Assembly: GCA_000955785.1 (NCBI GenBank)
Contig: JYOD01000111.1
Coordinates: 1-64,000 of the forward strand
DNA: 64,000 nt
Source: Burkholderiaceae bacterium 16
GTDB lineage: Bacteria > Pseudomonadota > Gammaproteobacteria > Burkholderiales > Burkholderiaceae
Direction: 5' to 3'
Part shown: positions 17,531 to 26,566 of the stretch, in pieces
Numbering within the stretch: position 1 is the stretch's first letter
Layout: each line of letters begins with the position of its first letter
Notes under the pieces: model-generated
Seen by the model: the letters and a program-made list of their open reading frames with translations, nothing else
Database searches by the model: none
What the model was told of the DNA's origin: nothing
Program-made: the position numbers and the translations under genes

Positions 17531-18289
17531 TCAGGACGCGCCGGTCATGAAGTATTGGTGGATAAAGGGGTGATCGACCTTGCGGACCTCTGCCAGGGTG
17601 CCGTTGGCTACGACGTGCTGGTCGGCCAGCACCGCCACGCGATCGATCATCCGTTCAAGCCGGAAAATCTCGTGGGTCACGACGATGGCCGCCAGGCCAA
17701 GCAGGTGGCGCAGTGACAGCATCAGTTCGACGAATTCGCCGGCCGCTACCGGATCGAGGCCGGAAGTGGGCTCGTCCAGGAAAAGGAGCTCCGGGTCCAG
17801 CACGATCGCGCGCGCCAGGGCGGCGCGCTTGATCATGCCGCCGGACAACTCCGAAGGCAGCTTGTCCGCGTCGGACGGCTTCAGCCCGGACTGGGCGAGC
17901 TTGAGATAGGCGATGTCCATCATCTCGGCGCGGGACAAATTGCCGCGTTCATGCAGCGGCACCATGATGTTCTCAAGCACCGACAGGGCGCTGTACAGGG
18001 CGCCGAACTGGAACAACACGCCCCAGCGTTCGCGCAGCCTTCGCTGCCGCAGGAAATAGGCCGACCGGATGTGCTCGCCGAAGACTTCCACGGTGCCCCT
18101 GGCCGGCTCCGTCAGTCCCATCATGTGCCGCAGCAACGTGGTCTTGCCGCTGCCGGAGCCGCCCACGAGTCCTACCACCTCGCCTGGCTTCACCTCCAGG
18201 CTGAGGTCTCTGTGGATGACCTTGCTGCCGAACGTCGTCCAGATTCCCGTCATGCGCACAGGCAGATTTGGTTGTGTGGGCTCAGGCAT
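17531..18289 (-). CDS. MlaF-type ABC transporter ATPase
   Basis: This 252-residue ATPase shows Walker A (GLVGGSGSGKTTLL), the signature LSGGMIKRAALARAI, Walker B (LLFLDEPTSGLD) and the H-loop (VTHEI). The GMIKR form of the signature is typical of the MlaF/Ttg2A type of lipid transporter. The frame is open to 18430, but ATG 18289 sits 2 bp after the stop of the permease gene and gives the normal family length. It would power the permease encoded just upstream, with which it forms the inner-membrane complex. Confidence 0.9.
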   Translation of the reverse strand: MPEPTQPNLPVRMTGIWTTFGSKVIHRDLSLEVKPGEVVGLVGGSGSGKTTLLRHMMGLTEPARGTVEVFGEHIRSAYFLRQRRLRERWGVLFQFGALYSALSVLENIMVPLHERGNLSRAEMMDIAYLKLAQSGLKPSDADKLPSELSGGMIKRAALARAIVLDPELLFLDEPTSGLDPVAAGEFVELMLSLRHLLGLAAIVVTHEIFRLERMIDRVAVLADQHVVANGTLAEVRKVDHPFIHQYFMTGAS

Positions 18290-18291
18290 GG

Positions 18292-19416
18292 TTAGTTGCC
18301 CGTCAGTGACAGCGCGACGGCGACGATCGCGTCCAGCACGATCACCAGGGTGATCGACGCCACCACCGAGGCCGTAGTTGAGGTGCCGACACTGGTGCTG
18401 TCCGGCTTCACGCGTTCGCCAAAGTAGCAACCGACCATGCCGATGGCGAAGCCGAACATGACGCCTTTGGCCAGTCCGATATAGAGCTGCCGTACCGGCA
18501 CGACGTCACGGAACCGGTCGAAAAACAGCGAGAACGGGATATCCAGTTGCGCCCTGGCGGCCACCGCACCGCCAGCCAGGGCGAACAGCGTGGTCCACAG
18601 GGTCAGCAGCGGCACGGCAAGGGCCAGAGAGGAAATCATCGGCCAGTAGAGGCGCAGCGTATGCGAAATCCCGTGCACGCTCATGGCGTCCAGCTCCTGG
18701 CTCAGCTTCATGGCGCCGATCCGCGCGGTCAGCGCCGAACCCGACCTGCCTGCAATCAGGATGGCGCACAACAGGGGCCCAAGCTCGCGCAGGACGGCGA
18801 TACCGAGGAAGTCCACGATGAAGATGTTCGCACCGTACTGCAGCAATTGCTGTGCCGACAGGTAGCTCAGCACCATGCCGATCAGGTAGCCGACCAGTGC
18901 GGTGATACCCAGCGCGGTGACGCCCGCCCGATAGCTCTCTACCGACAGTTCGCGCCATGGCATCAGGCGCGGCCTGAGTATGACGACGAGCGTGGCAAGC
19001 ACATAGCCACCCAGCAAACGAAGGAAATCTCCGACGTGGCTGAGCGGACTGAGCAGAGCTGCACCGATTGCCGTCAGCGTATCGATGAGGACATGCCGCC
19101 TTGGCATAGGCGGAGCATCGCCGACCGTGATGATCTGTTCCAGCAACGCGCGCTGCACGTCGCTGCAGACAAGGTGTTCCGGCAGGACGCGGTCCCAGCT
19201 ACGGACAAGCAGGCGCAGGCCGACCGTGTCGAAGCGCTGCACGCCGCTGATGTCCCAGCGCGATGCGGACAGGGCGTGGAGTGCCTTTTCCGCGGCAGCG
19301 ATCTGGCCGTGCAGCGCGGGGAACGTCCATAACCCTTCGAGAATGGCTGTGCCCTTCTCGATACGCCAGTGCGGCTGTCCGGCCGGGGCACGTTCCATCG
19401 ACACAGATGCGGCCAT
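18292..19416 (-). CDS. MlaE-type permease with N-terminal STAS-like domain
   Basis: This is a 374-residue protein. Residues about 15-105 form a soluble STAS-like domain (AILEGLWTFPALHG, then ISGVQRFDTVGLRLLV), and residues about 130-370 are the MlaE permease with five to six membrane helices and the family block LREFGPLL-like LRELGPLLCAILIAGRSGSA, then EIGAMKLSQELDAM-like sequence. In the housekeeping system the STAS domain is a separate protein (MlaB); here it is fused to the permease. GGAG precedes ATG 19416. It is the first gene of the operon with ATPase, MCE protein and lipoprotein. Confidence 0.87.
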   Translation of the reverse strand: MAASVSMERAPAGQPHWRIEKGTAILEGLWTFPALHGQIAAAEKALHALSASRWDISGVQRFDTVGLRLLVRSWDRVLPEHLVCSDVQRALLEQIITVGDAPPMPRRHVLIDTLTAIGAALLSPLSHVGDFLRLLGGYVLATLVVILRPRLMPWRELSVESYRAGVTALGITALVGYLIGMVLSYLSAQQLLQYGANIFIVDFLGIAVLRELGPLLCAILIAGRSGSALTARIGAMKLSQELDAMSVHGISHTLRLYWPMISSLALAVPLLTLWTTLFALAGGAVAARAQLDIPFSLFFDRFRDVVPVRQLYIGLAKGVMFGFAIGMVGCYFGERVKPDSTSVGTSTTASVVASITLVIVLDAIVAVALSLTGN

Positions 19417-19711
19417 CGGACTAACTCCCTGTGGTCATCACGGTAGCGCACGGCATGCCGGCCGCCCGCCGATCGCCAAATCCCAGTTACTGAAATGTGC
19501 TTACATCTTGCCTTTTGCGCGAGCGAGGCAGGATGATGCGAACGCTGTTGAGCGACGAGGTCTCTCCACCATATGGCAACGATGGGCCAGTGGCGGTTTT
19601 CCCAAACACACAAGGAACCCAGCCAGAAAACATCCCGGCCGGAGCCAGGATAGTCTGGCAAAGACGCCGGCAGGCCCGGCGGACAAGCCGCCGTGCTGCC
19701 TGACCCTCATG

Positions 19712-20296
19712 TCAGATATCGAGCTTGCCGATCTTGGAGCCGTTCAGCGAGACGTCGAACATCAGGCCAGAATTGGTCTGAACGAAGGCGATCACCGGCT
19801 GCTGGCTGGTCAGGGTATCGAGCCGGCCATCGGCGCCGACATTGGCCAGTGCCACATTGGCGTCTGCCCCGACGGTCCAGCCACTGTTAGACACAAACTT
19901 GCTGTAGGCCTCCGGCGTCATGATCATGATGATGATGGCCTTGGACTGGCCGCCGATGGTAGCACCCACCGAAGCCTGCGTCATCTTGTAGTAGCCGCCG
20001 TTAGCGCCGCGGTAGCGCAGCGCGCCCTCGCCATACTCTCCACCGATCCCGAGACCGGCCGAGATCACCCGGGGGAACACCAGAATGCCCTGCGCGCGCT
20101 GTGCTAGCTCGCGCGAACCGTTTGTCGATTCGAACAACCGATCAAGCGCGCCATCGACACCCGCATCGATTTCCCGTTCTCTTGCGGCCGTATCAGTCTT
20201 GCTACCGGCGCCTGTCGTCGAGCAGCCCGCAGCGAACACGGTTGCGACAAGCAGTCCTGATCCGGCAATCCGGGTAACAAAATGGCGTCGATTCAT
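19712..20296 (-). CDS. YSC84/SYLF-family lipoprotein
   Basis: This 194-residue lipoprotein precursor (MNRRHFVTRIAGSGLLVATV, then lipobox FAAGC) has a SYLF/Ysc84 domain: ELAQRAQGILVFPRVISAGL, GGEYGEGALRY, then ALANVGADGRLDTL. The SYLF fold binds lipids; bacterial members sit in the periplasm and are linked to envelope stress (BPSL1445-type proteins). ATG 20296 follows AGGAGGTACT; the frame is open to 20410, but the longer start has no site. It lies about 300 bp upstream of the lipid-transport operon on the same strand and may share its envelope-maintenance role. Confidence 0.87.
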   Translation of the reverse strand: MNRRHFVTRIAGSGLLVATVFAAGCSTTGAGSKTDTAAREREIDAGVDGALDRLFESTNGSRELAQRAQGILVFPRVISAGLGIGGEYGEGALRYRGANGGYYKMTQASVGATIGGQSKAIIIMIMTPEAYSKFVSNSGWTVGADANVALANVGADGRLDTLTSQQPVIAFVQTNSGLMFDVSLNGSKIGKLDI

Positions 20297-20379
20297 AGTA
20301 CCTCCTGGAAAGTGTGGTGACATGGGTCCCAACGGGTCCACTACTAACTGGGGAATCGGCTGAGCGCCCGCGAAAAAGG

Positions 20380-20543
20380 CATGAACCGGTTCACCGTTTA
20401 TGGACGGCACTTACGCGCCGGAAACGGCGTGCCGATAGGCCAGAGCTTTGGACGCTTATCGAGCCGCGATTGGCTTCAGTCCTACCTTTTGATGATAGTT
20501 AACGGAGGGAACGGCTGCTATTACATAAATCTGTAGTCAGCTA
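20380..20543 (-). repeat. Dispersed repeat, copy D (long form)
   Basis: Read on the minus strand, this has the core of the repeat family (TAGCTGACTACAGATTTATG, then TAATAGC and CTATCATCAAAAGG). It continues for another 100 bp with sequence shared with copy B, including CGTTTCCGGC and GCCGTCCAT. On the plus strand one frame reads RRKRRADRPELWTLIEPRL, which resembles the N-terminus of IS5-type transposases (about WALIEPLLP). It is probably a decayed insertion-sequence end. Confidence 0.6.
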
Positions 20544-20756
20544 GGTGTGTCGATCGGGTGCGATTTCTCTCCATACGACTTTGCGCGCTGTCGCTGACAT
20601 CTGCGCAAGCGTGGAATCGAACCACGCATTGCCCATCGCGGCGTAGAGAGTCATGACCGGCTCGGAAAGCATCTCTGGGTTGTCGAACGTACTCATGCTT
20701 GGCTCGCTGCCTTCGGCAAGCTCCATACTCGCTTCGAATGTTGCATCGATATCCAT
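20541..20756 (-). CDS. Doubtful small reading frame abutting repeat copy D
   Basis: The 71-residue frame begins MDIDATFEASMELAEGSEPS and contains MLSEPVMTLYAAMGNAWFD. I recall a widespread class of annotated Burkholderiales frames with the pattern FEASMxLAxGxEPxM and EPV near mobile elements; they may be antisense or element-borne rather than true proteins. The frame ends exactly at the boundary of repeat copy D. There is no clear ribosome-binding site. I list it because the resemblance is specific, but doubt that it is an expressed protein. Confidence 0.3.
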   Translation of the reverse strand: MDIDATFEASMELAEGSEPSMSTFDNPEMLSEPVMTLYAAMGNAWFDSTLAQMSATARKVVWREIAPDRHT

Positions 20757-20944
20757 CTGGCTTTGCTTACCCTGGCCTGCACCGTCACCTGTTCCAGGTT
20801 CGTGGAGCGGTCTTGTTAGCAGCCCTTAGTACACCGACTGGCAGAATCAACGGACCTCACCTCAAGGCATCGGAACAACCCCGCCGTTCAGCGCTGCGGA
20901 TACCGACTCGTGAAGGACAAGAACATCCAGTAGTAACATCGATC

Positions 20945-21646
20945 TCAACGCGCCTCGTCCTCAACCGGACACGGTTCCGCACGCGGGATTGCTCGGGCAT
21001 GCCGAAGAATATCGACCAACGCTGTGAGCAGGAGTGCTGTTGGCAGCCAGAGCGCCGCGTCGTGCAAGCGGTGAGTAGTCAGTCCGCCTGCCAACGCGCC
21101 GAGCGCAAAACTGAGACTGATGGCGCCAAGACTCGCGGCATCGCGCAAACCTGCGGCCTTGCACTGCGGTATCGTCGATTCAAAAAACAGTTGGATGCAA
21201 CGCCGCAGATTGCCGGTGGTCATCACTGACGAGTATGTCTGTTTTCCCGAATGCGTAAAGAACATCGATTGCTGCGTCGCTACGAATGCAATGCCTGATA
21301 CCAGCCAGAATTCCGGCAGCCCTATCAAGGCCGCGAGGACCAGAAACACGATTTCGAACACCAGGGAAATGACCGCAGGGTTCCGCGCGTGGCGCCTAGC
21401 AATCAATTGCAGAAGGTGTGCGGCGAGTATGCCGCACACGAAGCCAAGAAGGGGCCAGGTATGCCTCGACGCCTGTGAAATATCGCCGCCGCCCAGATTT
21501 ACGGCTAACAGCACGATGTTGCCGGTCATCGAATTAGCGAATACCTTGCCGTGGCCGATATAGGTAAATGCATCGAGAAAACCCCCTGTCAACGTAAGCA
21601 AGATCGCCACGTTAGGATGCACTTGCGCCGATTCAAAACTATTCAT
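20945..21646 (-). CDS. DUF1275 (YoaK-like) membrane protein
   Basis: This 233-residue membrane protein has about six helices and the DUF1275 hallmarks: LTLTGGFLDAFTYI, GKVFANSMTGNIVLL and MTTGNLRR. The family is widespread and poorly characterised; some members are linked to transport or stress. ATG 21646 gives the common N-terminus; an open frame extends to 21760 without a matching site. It is flanked by repeat copy D on one side and an IS4-type transposase fragment on the other, so it may be part of an acquired segment. Confidence 0.82.
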   Translation of the reverse strand: MNSFESAQVHPNVAILLTLTGGFLDAFTYIGHGKVFANSMTGNIVLLAVNLGGGDISQASRHTWPLLGFVCGILAAHLLQLIARRHARNPAVISLVFEIVFLVLAALIGLPEFWLVSGIAFVATQQSMFFTHSGKQTYSSVMTTGNLRRCIQLFFESTIPQCKAAGLRDAASLGAISLSFALGALAGGLTTHRLHDAALWLPTALLLTALVDILRHARAIPRAEPCPVEDEAR

Positions 21647-21749
21647 CGCATTAGATGATGGAGTTTGGCTGCGACACAGATGCCGCCGAAGTCCCTGAAA
21701 CCGTTGCATGGCACACAAGTCACTCGGACCATTTCCCTGGCGAGCATCC

Positions 21750-22245
21750 CTACCTCCCAACGCGCGGGTACCAGTCGATCAACTGCACTGCGGCTTCGAA
21801 ATCGGCGACTTCGCGCTTGCTCAGCACCCGCGATTCCATCGGCTTGACGCCCGGTGGAGGTGCCGACTCTCGCGCAACGATGCAGGTGGCACTCACCACA
21901 CCCCGCGCTGCATCGGGCCACTCAAACCGCTGCGCCCATATCCGCTGTCGAAGCTCTCGCGCCTCCTGGCCTTGCCGCGCAGCCTGCTTGAAACTGATCT
22001 TGCCTGGCGGCTCGCCCGCCGTGACCCGATGCCACAACCGCTCGCCATCGGGCAGCGCGCGATTGTGTTGCGAGCGAATCAGCCAGTCTGCGGAGCGCTC
22101 CAGATCGCGCGCCCTCACCCTCAGTGCCAGGATATCGGCCTCCCGGTCAGCGACATACACCAGCCGCGTTGCCGGCATCGCTAACGCCAGCTCAGCAAGG
22201 CGCTCATCGCCTTCTATACAGCGCGTACCCTCCTTGAGGCCGGCG
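21750..22245 (-). pseudogene. IS4-family (IS50/Tn5-like) transposase, internal fragment
   Basis: The minus strand reads LKEGTRCIEGDERLAELALA, then MPATRLVYVADREADILAL, then DWLIRSQHNRALPDGERLW and LIDWY, matching the catalytic core of Tn5-type transposases; DREAD holds one of the three acidic residues. Both ends are missing: the N-terminal DDE residue and the C-terminal dimerisation domain are absent, and no terminal repeats are seen. The fragment begins 4 bp after the stop codon of the CoA-transferase gene at 22249, so the element or a deletion truncated the DNA right at the end of the oxalate operon. Confidence 0.8.
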
Positions 22246-22248
22246 CAC

Positions 22249-23433
22249 TCATCGCACGGTCTCCGTCCGCAGCGTGGATTGCACGTCGAACTCGCGGCGC
22301 AGCGCGGGTCCGTGTTCGTCGAGTGCCGGCGCCCCCGCGCGAACCTGCGGGTCGGGATAACCGCTGATCTTCACCGGATTGCCAGGCATCCGCACCCCTC
22401 CCGCCTCGATGAACATGTTGCGCGCTTCGGTCTGCGGTAGCTGCGCCGCCTCGGCAACGTTCAGCAGTGGCGCCACCGGTACGCCGGCCGCGTGGATCAC
22501 CTGAAGCCAATGTGCCGCCGTTTCGCGTTTGAAAACCGACTCGATTTCCGCCTTCAATTCGGCCTCGTGCGCGACGCGACTAGTGACGGTCACGAAGCGT
22601 GGGTCGACGGCAAGCTCCGTCCGGCCGATCGCCGTGCACAGCAGCTCGAACAAGTGGTCGTTTCCGCAGCAGATGACGAACGGCTTGTCCGCCGCGGCGA
22701 AAACATCGAACGGAGCCAAGTACGGGTGCCGATTGCCAATCCGCGCCGGCGCTTCGCCCGTCGCAACGTACGACATGAAGCCATGCTCAAGGAAGGCAAG
22801 CGTCGCGTCGAACATCGCAACGTCGACGTGCGCACCCTTGCCAGTTCGCTCGCGCGCGTAAAGTGCACTCGCAATGCCGCAGAACATGAAGACGCCGCCG
22901 CACAGATCTGAGAGTGATGTGCCGACCCGCGTCGGCGGGCCGCCGGGAAAGCCCGTTTCGTCCATGATGCCGCTCATCGCTTGAACAATGGTGTCATATG
23001 CCGGAAACGTCGACAACGGCCCGGTCTGTCCGAAGCCCGACGACGACGCGTAGACGAGTCGCGGATTGATTTCGGCCAGCGCCTCGTACGAAAAACCGAG
23101 CCGCGCCATCGTGCCAGGACGGAAATTCTCGGTGAGCACATCGGCCTTGCGGACCATGTTCAGAAAGATCTCACGGTCTGCGTCGTCTTTCAGGTTGAGC
23201 ACAATGCTTTCCTTGCCGCGGTTCACGAAGCTGAAATAGAGCGACTGGTCGCCGACGTACGGGCCGTAGGTGCGCGTGTCGTCGCCGTGCCCCGGCGGCT
23301 CCACCTTGATCACGCGCGCACCCAGGTCGCACAGGATCGTCGTTCCGAACGGACCGTTCAACACATGCGTGAGGTCGATCACCAACAGGCCGGCAAAGGG
23401 GCCAGCGGCGTTCTTGTGATGAGTGGATGACAT
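22249..23433 (-). CDS. CaiB/BaiF family CoA-transferase (second, Frc-like)
   Basis: This 394-residue class III CoA-transferase opens with GPFAGLLVIDLTHVLNGPFG, then RVIKVEPPGHGDDTR and ENFRPGTMARLGFSYE, with the probable catalytic aspartate in GTSLSDLCGGVF. Class III enzymes move CoA between carboxylic acids through an aspartyl-CoA anhydride. It is more distant from the canonical formyl-CoA transferase than the gene at 25284-26534, so it may use formate, succinate or another acceptor. I chose ATG 23433 (AAAGG upstream) over an in-frame ATG at 23475. It is the last gene of the oxalate operon, 16 bp after oxlT. Confidence 0.87.
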   Translation of the reverse strand: MSSTHHKNAAGPFAGLLVIDLTHVLNGPFGTTILCDLGARVIKVEPPGHGDDTRTYGPYVGDQSLYFSFVNRGKESIVLNLKDDADREIFLNMVRKADVLTENFRPGTMARLGFSYEALAEINPRLVYASSSGFGQTGPLSTFPAYDTIVQAMSGIMDETGFPGGPPTRVGTSLSDLCGGVFMFCGIASALYARERTGKGAHVDVAMFDATLAFLEHGFMSYVATGEAPARIGNRHPYLAPFDVFAAADKPFVICCGNDHLFELLCTAIGRTELAVDPRFVTVTSRVAHEAELKAEIESVFKRETAAHWLQVIHAAGVPVAPLLNVAEAAQLPQTEARNMFIEAGGVRMPGNPVKISGYPDPQVRAGAPALDEHGPALRREFDVQSTLRTETVR

Positions 23434-23449
23434 GAATTGGCTACCTTTA

Positions 23450-24718
23450 TCAACGGATTGCATCGACTGGTTCAACTGGAGATACTCTGTCGTCCTTCTT
23501 TACTGGCTTGCCCATTCTAGGGATGACAAATGTTGCTATAGCGAATGCGATGAAAGATGTAGCACTTGTAATCATAAACGCCGTATTCCAGCCGAACTTG
23601 GTGGCAATCGCTGCGCCAAGACCGCCACCGAAGATAGATGAAATCGCTTTAGCTCCGAAGAAGAAGCCATAGTTTTCAGTCGAGAAAGCCGTACCAAAAA
23701 CCTCGCTATTTATCGGTGGGAACAGAGCGTAGGAACCACCCCAAGTAAAGAATGTCAATGCCAGTACGACGATAAAGGCTGGTGTCGAAATTGCTGCAAC
23801 TGTTGGGAACGAGAACAGGATGATGCAATTGGCGCCAAATACGATAGACATCGTCTTGTAGCGACCAATCTTATCCGAAACAGCGCCCCAGAATGGACGG
23901 CTAGCACCGTTGAATAGATTCTGGATCGAAACTGCAATCGCTAGAGTGCCAGCAGCGATACCGAGGCTCTTACCGAAGGGGGCACTATTAGCAACCAGCA
24001 GCATGCCACCGAAGTTTACCGAGAAGAATGCAAACCACAGGACCCAGAATTGCGGTGTCTTCAGCATTTGAGCCGAAGTGAAGTCCTTTTCGGTGACAAC
24101 TGGAGGAGCATGTTTGACACCCTTTTGTTCGCCTGGGAACTTAATGATCAGTGCGATTGCGATAATCATCAGACCTTCGATCAAGCCTGTGTATGCAAAT
24201 GCAGAACCAACGCCGCGTGTCTTCAACATGCCGCTAATCAGTGGCAGGAAAGGCACAACACCCAAACCGTAGCCAGCAGCTGTAAATCCAGATGCCATAC
24301 CGCGCTTCTCCGGGAACCAACGGTTAGCTGTGTTTATCGCGGTACCATAGACGACACCAACGCCGGCACCAGCCAATGCGTACAGTGCGTACAGGGCTGG
24401 GGCAGTTTCAACTTGCCCCATGAATGCCCAACCAACCGAAATCATGATACCGCTGACAATCAGTGCGCCCTTAGGACCGAATTTATCGACAACGAAGCCG
24501 CCACTTGGTTGCGAAACTGCCTGAATAACTTGCGACAGCGTAAACGCGATTTGCACGGCAGTAAGTGAAATCCCCAATTTTTCTTGCAGTGGGGCTGCAT
24601 ACAGCGTCCAGGAATACTGGACACCAGAGATCATACACATCAGCAAAACAGCTAATATTAGGTAAAACCAACGATTTTCTAGCAAACCGGCTGATTGACC
24701 TTTCTGCGCGTAATCCAT
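23450..24718 (-). CDS. oxlT: Oxalate/formate antiporter (MFS)
   Basis: This 422-residue major facilitator protein has 12 helices. Regions matching OxlT-like proteins include NRWFYLILAVLLMCMISGVQ with YSWTLYAAPL, the MFS A-motif region GGFVVDKFGPKGAL, GYGLGVVPFLPLISG and LFTWGGSY-like FFTWGGSYALFPP. OxlT exchanges divalent oxalate for monovalent formate, which together with decarboxylation creates a proton-motive force. ATG 24718 begins MDYAQKGQSAG. The base composition is visibly lower in GC than oxc and frc on either side and codon use differs, which suggests separate acquisition. The gene lies in the operon oxc-frc-(PAS)-oxlT-CoA transferase. Confidence 0.9.
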   Translation of the reverse strand: MDYAQKGQSAGLLENRWFYLILAVLLMCMISGVQYSWTLYAAPLQEKLGISLTAVQIAFTLSQVIQAVSQPSGGFVVDKFGPKGALIVSGIMISVGWAFMGQVETAPALYALYALAGAGVGVVYGTAINTANRWFPEKRGMASGFTAAGYGLGVVPFLPLISGMLKTRGVGSAFAYTGLIEGLMIIAIALIIKFPGEQKGVKHAPPVVTEKDFTSAQMLKTPQFWVLWFAFFSVNFGGMLLVANSAPFGKSLGIAAGTLAIAVSIQNLFNGASRPFWGAVSDKIGRYKTMSIVFGANCIILFSFPTVAAISTPAFIVVLALTFFTWGGSYALFPPINSEVFGTAFSTENYGFFFGAKAISSIFGGGLGAAIATKFGWNTAFMITSATSFIAFAIATFVIPRMGKPVKKDDRVSPVEPVDAIR

Positions 24719-24761
24719 TGCATCCTCTCGAAAAGTTTGATTGGTTGGCAAAATAGCGACA

Positions 24762-25150
24762 TCAAGCCCCGACGCGAGCTTCCAGTTCGGCGAGCCGCTT
24801 GCGCAAGTTGAGCTCTTCCTGAAAGCGGCTCGTTTCGTCCCGAATGACGGCGACGATTCCACTCAATTGCCCCGGCGCCGAGTAAAGCAGCGCAACGGTG
24901 AATGCGATCGACAATGCACGCCCGTCCTTGTGCACGGCGGGCACTTTCAGCACATCGTTGCCGTAGCGCGTGTGACAGGTCTGCATCGTCTTCTCATAGC
25001 CTTCCCAATGACGCGCCTGCAAGCGCTGCGGAATAATGAGGTCGAGCGACCTGCCGAATTCCAGAGCGTGATCTTTCCTTCGGTGTCCGAGACAATGATT
25101 GCATCGCCCAAGGCCGCAACCAGTTGTTCGAGATCGATCGTCGTTTGCAT
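24762..25150 (-). pseudogene. PAS-domain sensor protein with an internal deletion
   Basis: The first frame from ATG 25150 reads MQTTIDLEQLVAALGDAIIV, then SDTEGKITLWN, the start of a PAS domain. The reading then has to change frame to continue as RSLDLIIPQRLQARHWEGYE, then HKDGRALSIAFTVALLYS and GIVAVIRDETSRF. The piece between TLWN and RSLDL, normally about 14-17 residues (PxAExxFGxxxxEALG), is missing, so roughly 45 bp plus a frame were lost. The C-terminus looks complete (RKRLAELEARVGA). PAS proteins like this commonly sit beside oxlT in oxalate operons. In this copy it should be non-functional. Confidence 0.8.
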
Positions 25151-25283
25151 GGCGCTGTCTCACTTCATTGCTTGCCCTGCAGGGGCGGTGTTGAAAGAAT
25201 CCGCCGCGACGCGCATCGAAGGCCAGGCTCTAAGACACCGCCTCTTTTTGCGCGCCGGCGACGTACTGGTATGCGTATCGCAG

Positions 25284-26534
25284 TCAAACGGCTTTGGCCT
25301 GATGCATCTTGGCGATTTGTTGCTCCGTGTAGCCGAGCTGCGCAAGCACCTCGTCCGTATGCTCACCAAGAAGCGGCGATGCCGTAATCTCGGGCTTCAT
25401 GTCCGAGAACTTGATCGGGCTGCCGACCGTCAGGTACTTGCCGCGCACCGGGTGGTTCACCTCGACGATCGAACCCGTCTTGCGCATCGACTCGTCGTAG
25501 GCGAGCTCCTTCATGTTGAGCACCGGAGCGCAGGGAATGTCGAACTTGCGCAGAATATCGACGGCCTCGTACTTCGTCTTGCCGGCGAGCCACTCCTCGA
25601 TCTTCTCAAAGATGTCGAAGATATGAGGTTGACGTGCCTCGGGCGTGTTGTAGTCCGGGTCGTTGATCCATTCGGGACGCCCGATCGCGCGACAGATCGG
25701 CTCCCACGCTTGGCCCTGAATCGTGAAGTAGATATAAGCGTTCGGATCGGTTTCCCATCCCTTGCACTTGAGCACCCAGCCCGGCTGCCCGCCGCCGCCC
25801 GCGTTGCCGCCGCGTGGCACGACATCGGTGAATGTGCCGTGCGGATACTGCGGATACTCCTCGAGGTAGCCGACGCGCTCGAGACGCTGCTGGTCGCGCA
25901 GCTTGACGCGGCACAGGTTCAGCACTGCGTCCTGCATCGAGACGGCCACCTTCTGGCCCTTGCCGGTCTTGTCGCGACCGATCAGCGCCGTCAGGATGCC
26001 GATGGCCAGGTGCATGCCGGTGTTGCTGTCGCCAAGCGCCGCGGCGCTGACGGTCGGCGGACCGTCCCAGAAGCCCGTCGTCGAGGCCGCGCCACCCGCG
26101 CACTGGGCAACGTTCTCGTAAACCTTCAGGTCCGAGTAGTGATGGCCTTCGGAGAAGCCCTTCACCGACGCCACGATCATCTTCGGATTGAGCTCGTTGA
26201 TGCGCTCCCACGAGAAACCCATCCGGTCGAGCGCGCCGGGGCCGAAATTCTCGACGAGCACGTCCGATTCGCCGATCAGCCGCTCGAGGACTTCCTTGCC
26301 TTCTGGCTTTTTCGTGTCGAGCGTGAGCGAACGCTTGTTGCTGTTGAGCATCGTGAAGTACAGTGCGTCCGCGTCGGGGATATCGCGCAGTTGGTTGCGC
26401 GTCACGTCCCCCGAGCCGGGTCGCTCGACCTTGATCACGTCGGCGCCGAACCAGGCGAGCAGCTGCGTGCAGGCGGGCCCGGCCTGAACGTGCGTGAAGT
26501 CGATGATCTTGATTCCTTTGAGTGGAAGGTTCAT
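25284..26534 (-). CDS. frc: Formyl-CoA:oxalate CoA-transferase
   Basis: This 416-residue enzyme matches canonical Frc throughout. The catalytic aspartate is D169 in AALGDSNTGMH, the same number as in the Oxalobacter enzyme. The glycine-rich loop GGNAGGGGQPGW covers the active site, and the N-terminus KGIKIIDFTHVQAGPACTQL is diagnostic. It transfers CoA from formyl-CoA to oxalate, producing oxalyl-CoA for decarboxylation. AGGAGAACG precedes ATG 26534, 32 bp after the stop of oxc; the two are certainly co-transcribed. Confidence 0.96.
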   Translation of the reverse strand: MNLPLKGIKIIDFTHVQAGPACTQLLAWFGADVIKVERPGSGDVTRNQLRDIPDADALYFTMLNSNKRSLTLDTKKPEGKEVLERLIGESDVLVENFGPGALDRMGFSWERINELNPKMIVASVKGFSEGHHYSDLKVYENVAQCAGGAASTTGFWDGPPTVSAAALGDSNTGMHLAIGILTALIGRDKTGKGQKVAVSMQDAVLNLCRVKLRDQQRLERVGYLEEYPQYPHGTFTDVVPRGGNAGGGGQPGWVLKCKGWETDPNAYIYFTIQGQAWEPICRAIGRPEWINDPDYNTPEARQPHIFDIFEKIEEWLAGKTKYEAVDILRKFDIPCAPVLNMKELAYDESMRKTGSIVEVNHPVRGKYLTVGSPIKFSDMKPEITASPLLGEHTDEVLAQLGYTEQQIAKMHQAKAV

Positions 26535-26566
26535 TTTCGTTCTCCTAGTAATATTGATGTCAGGCG

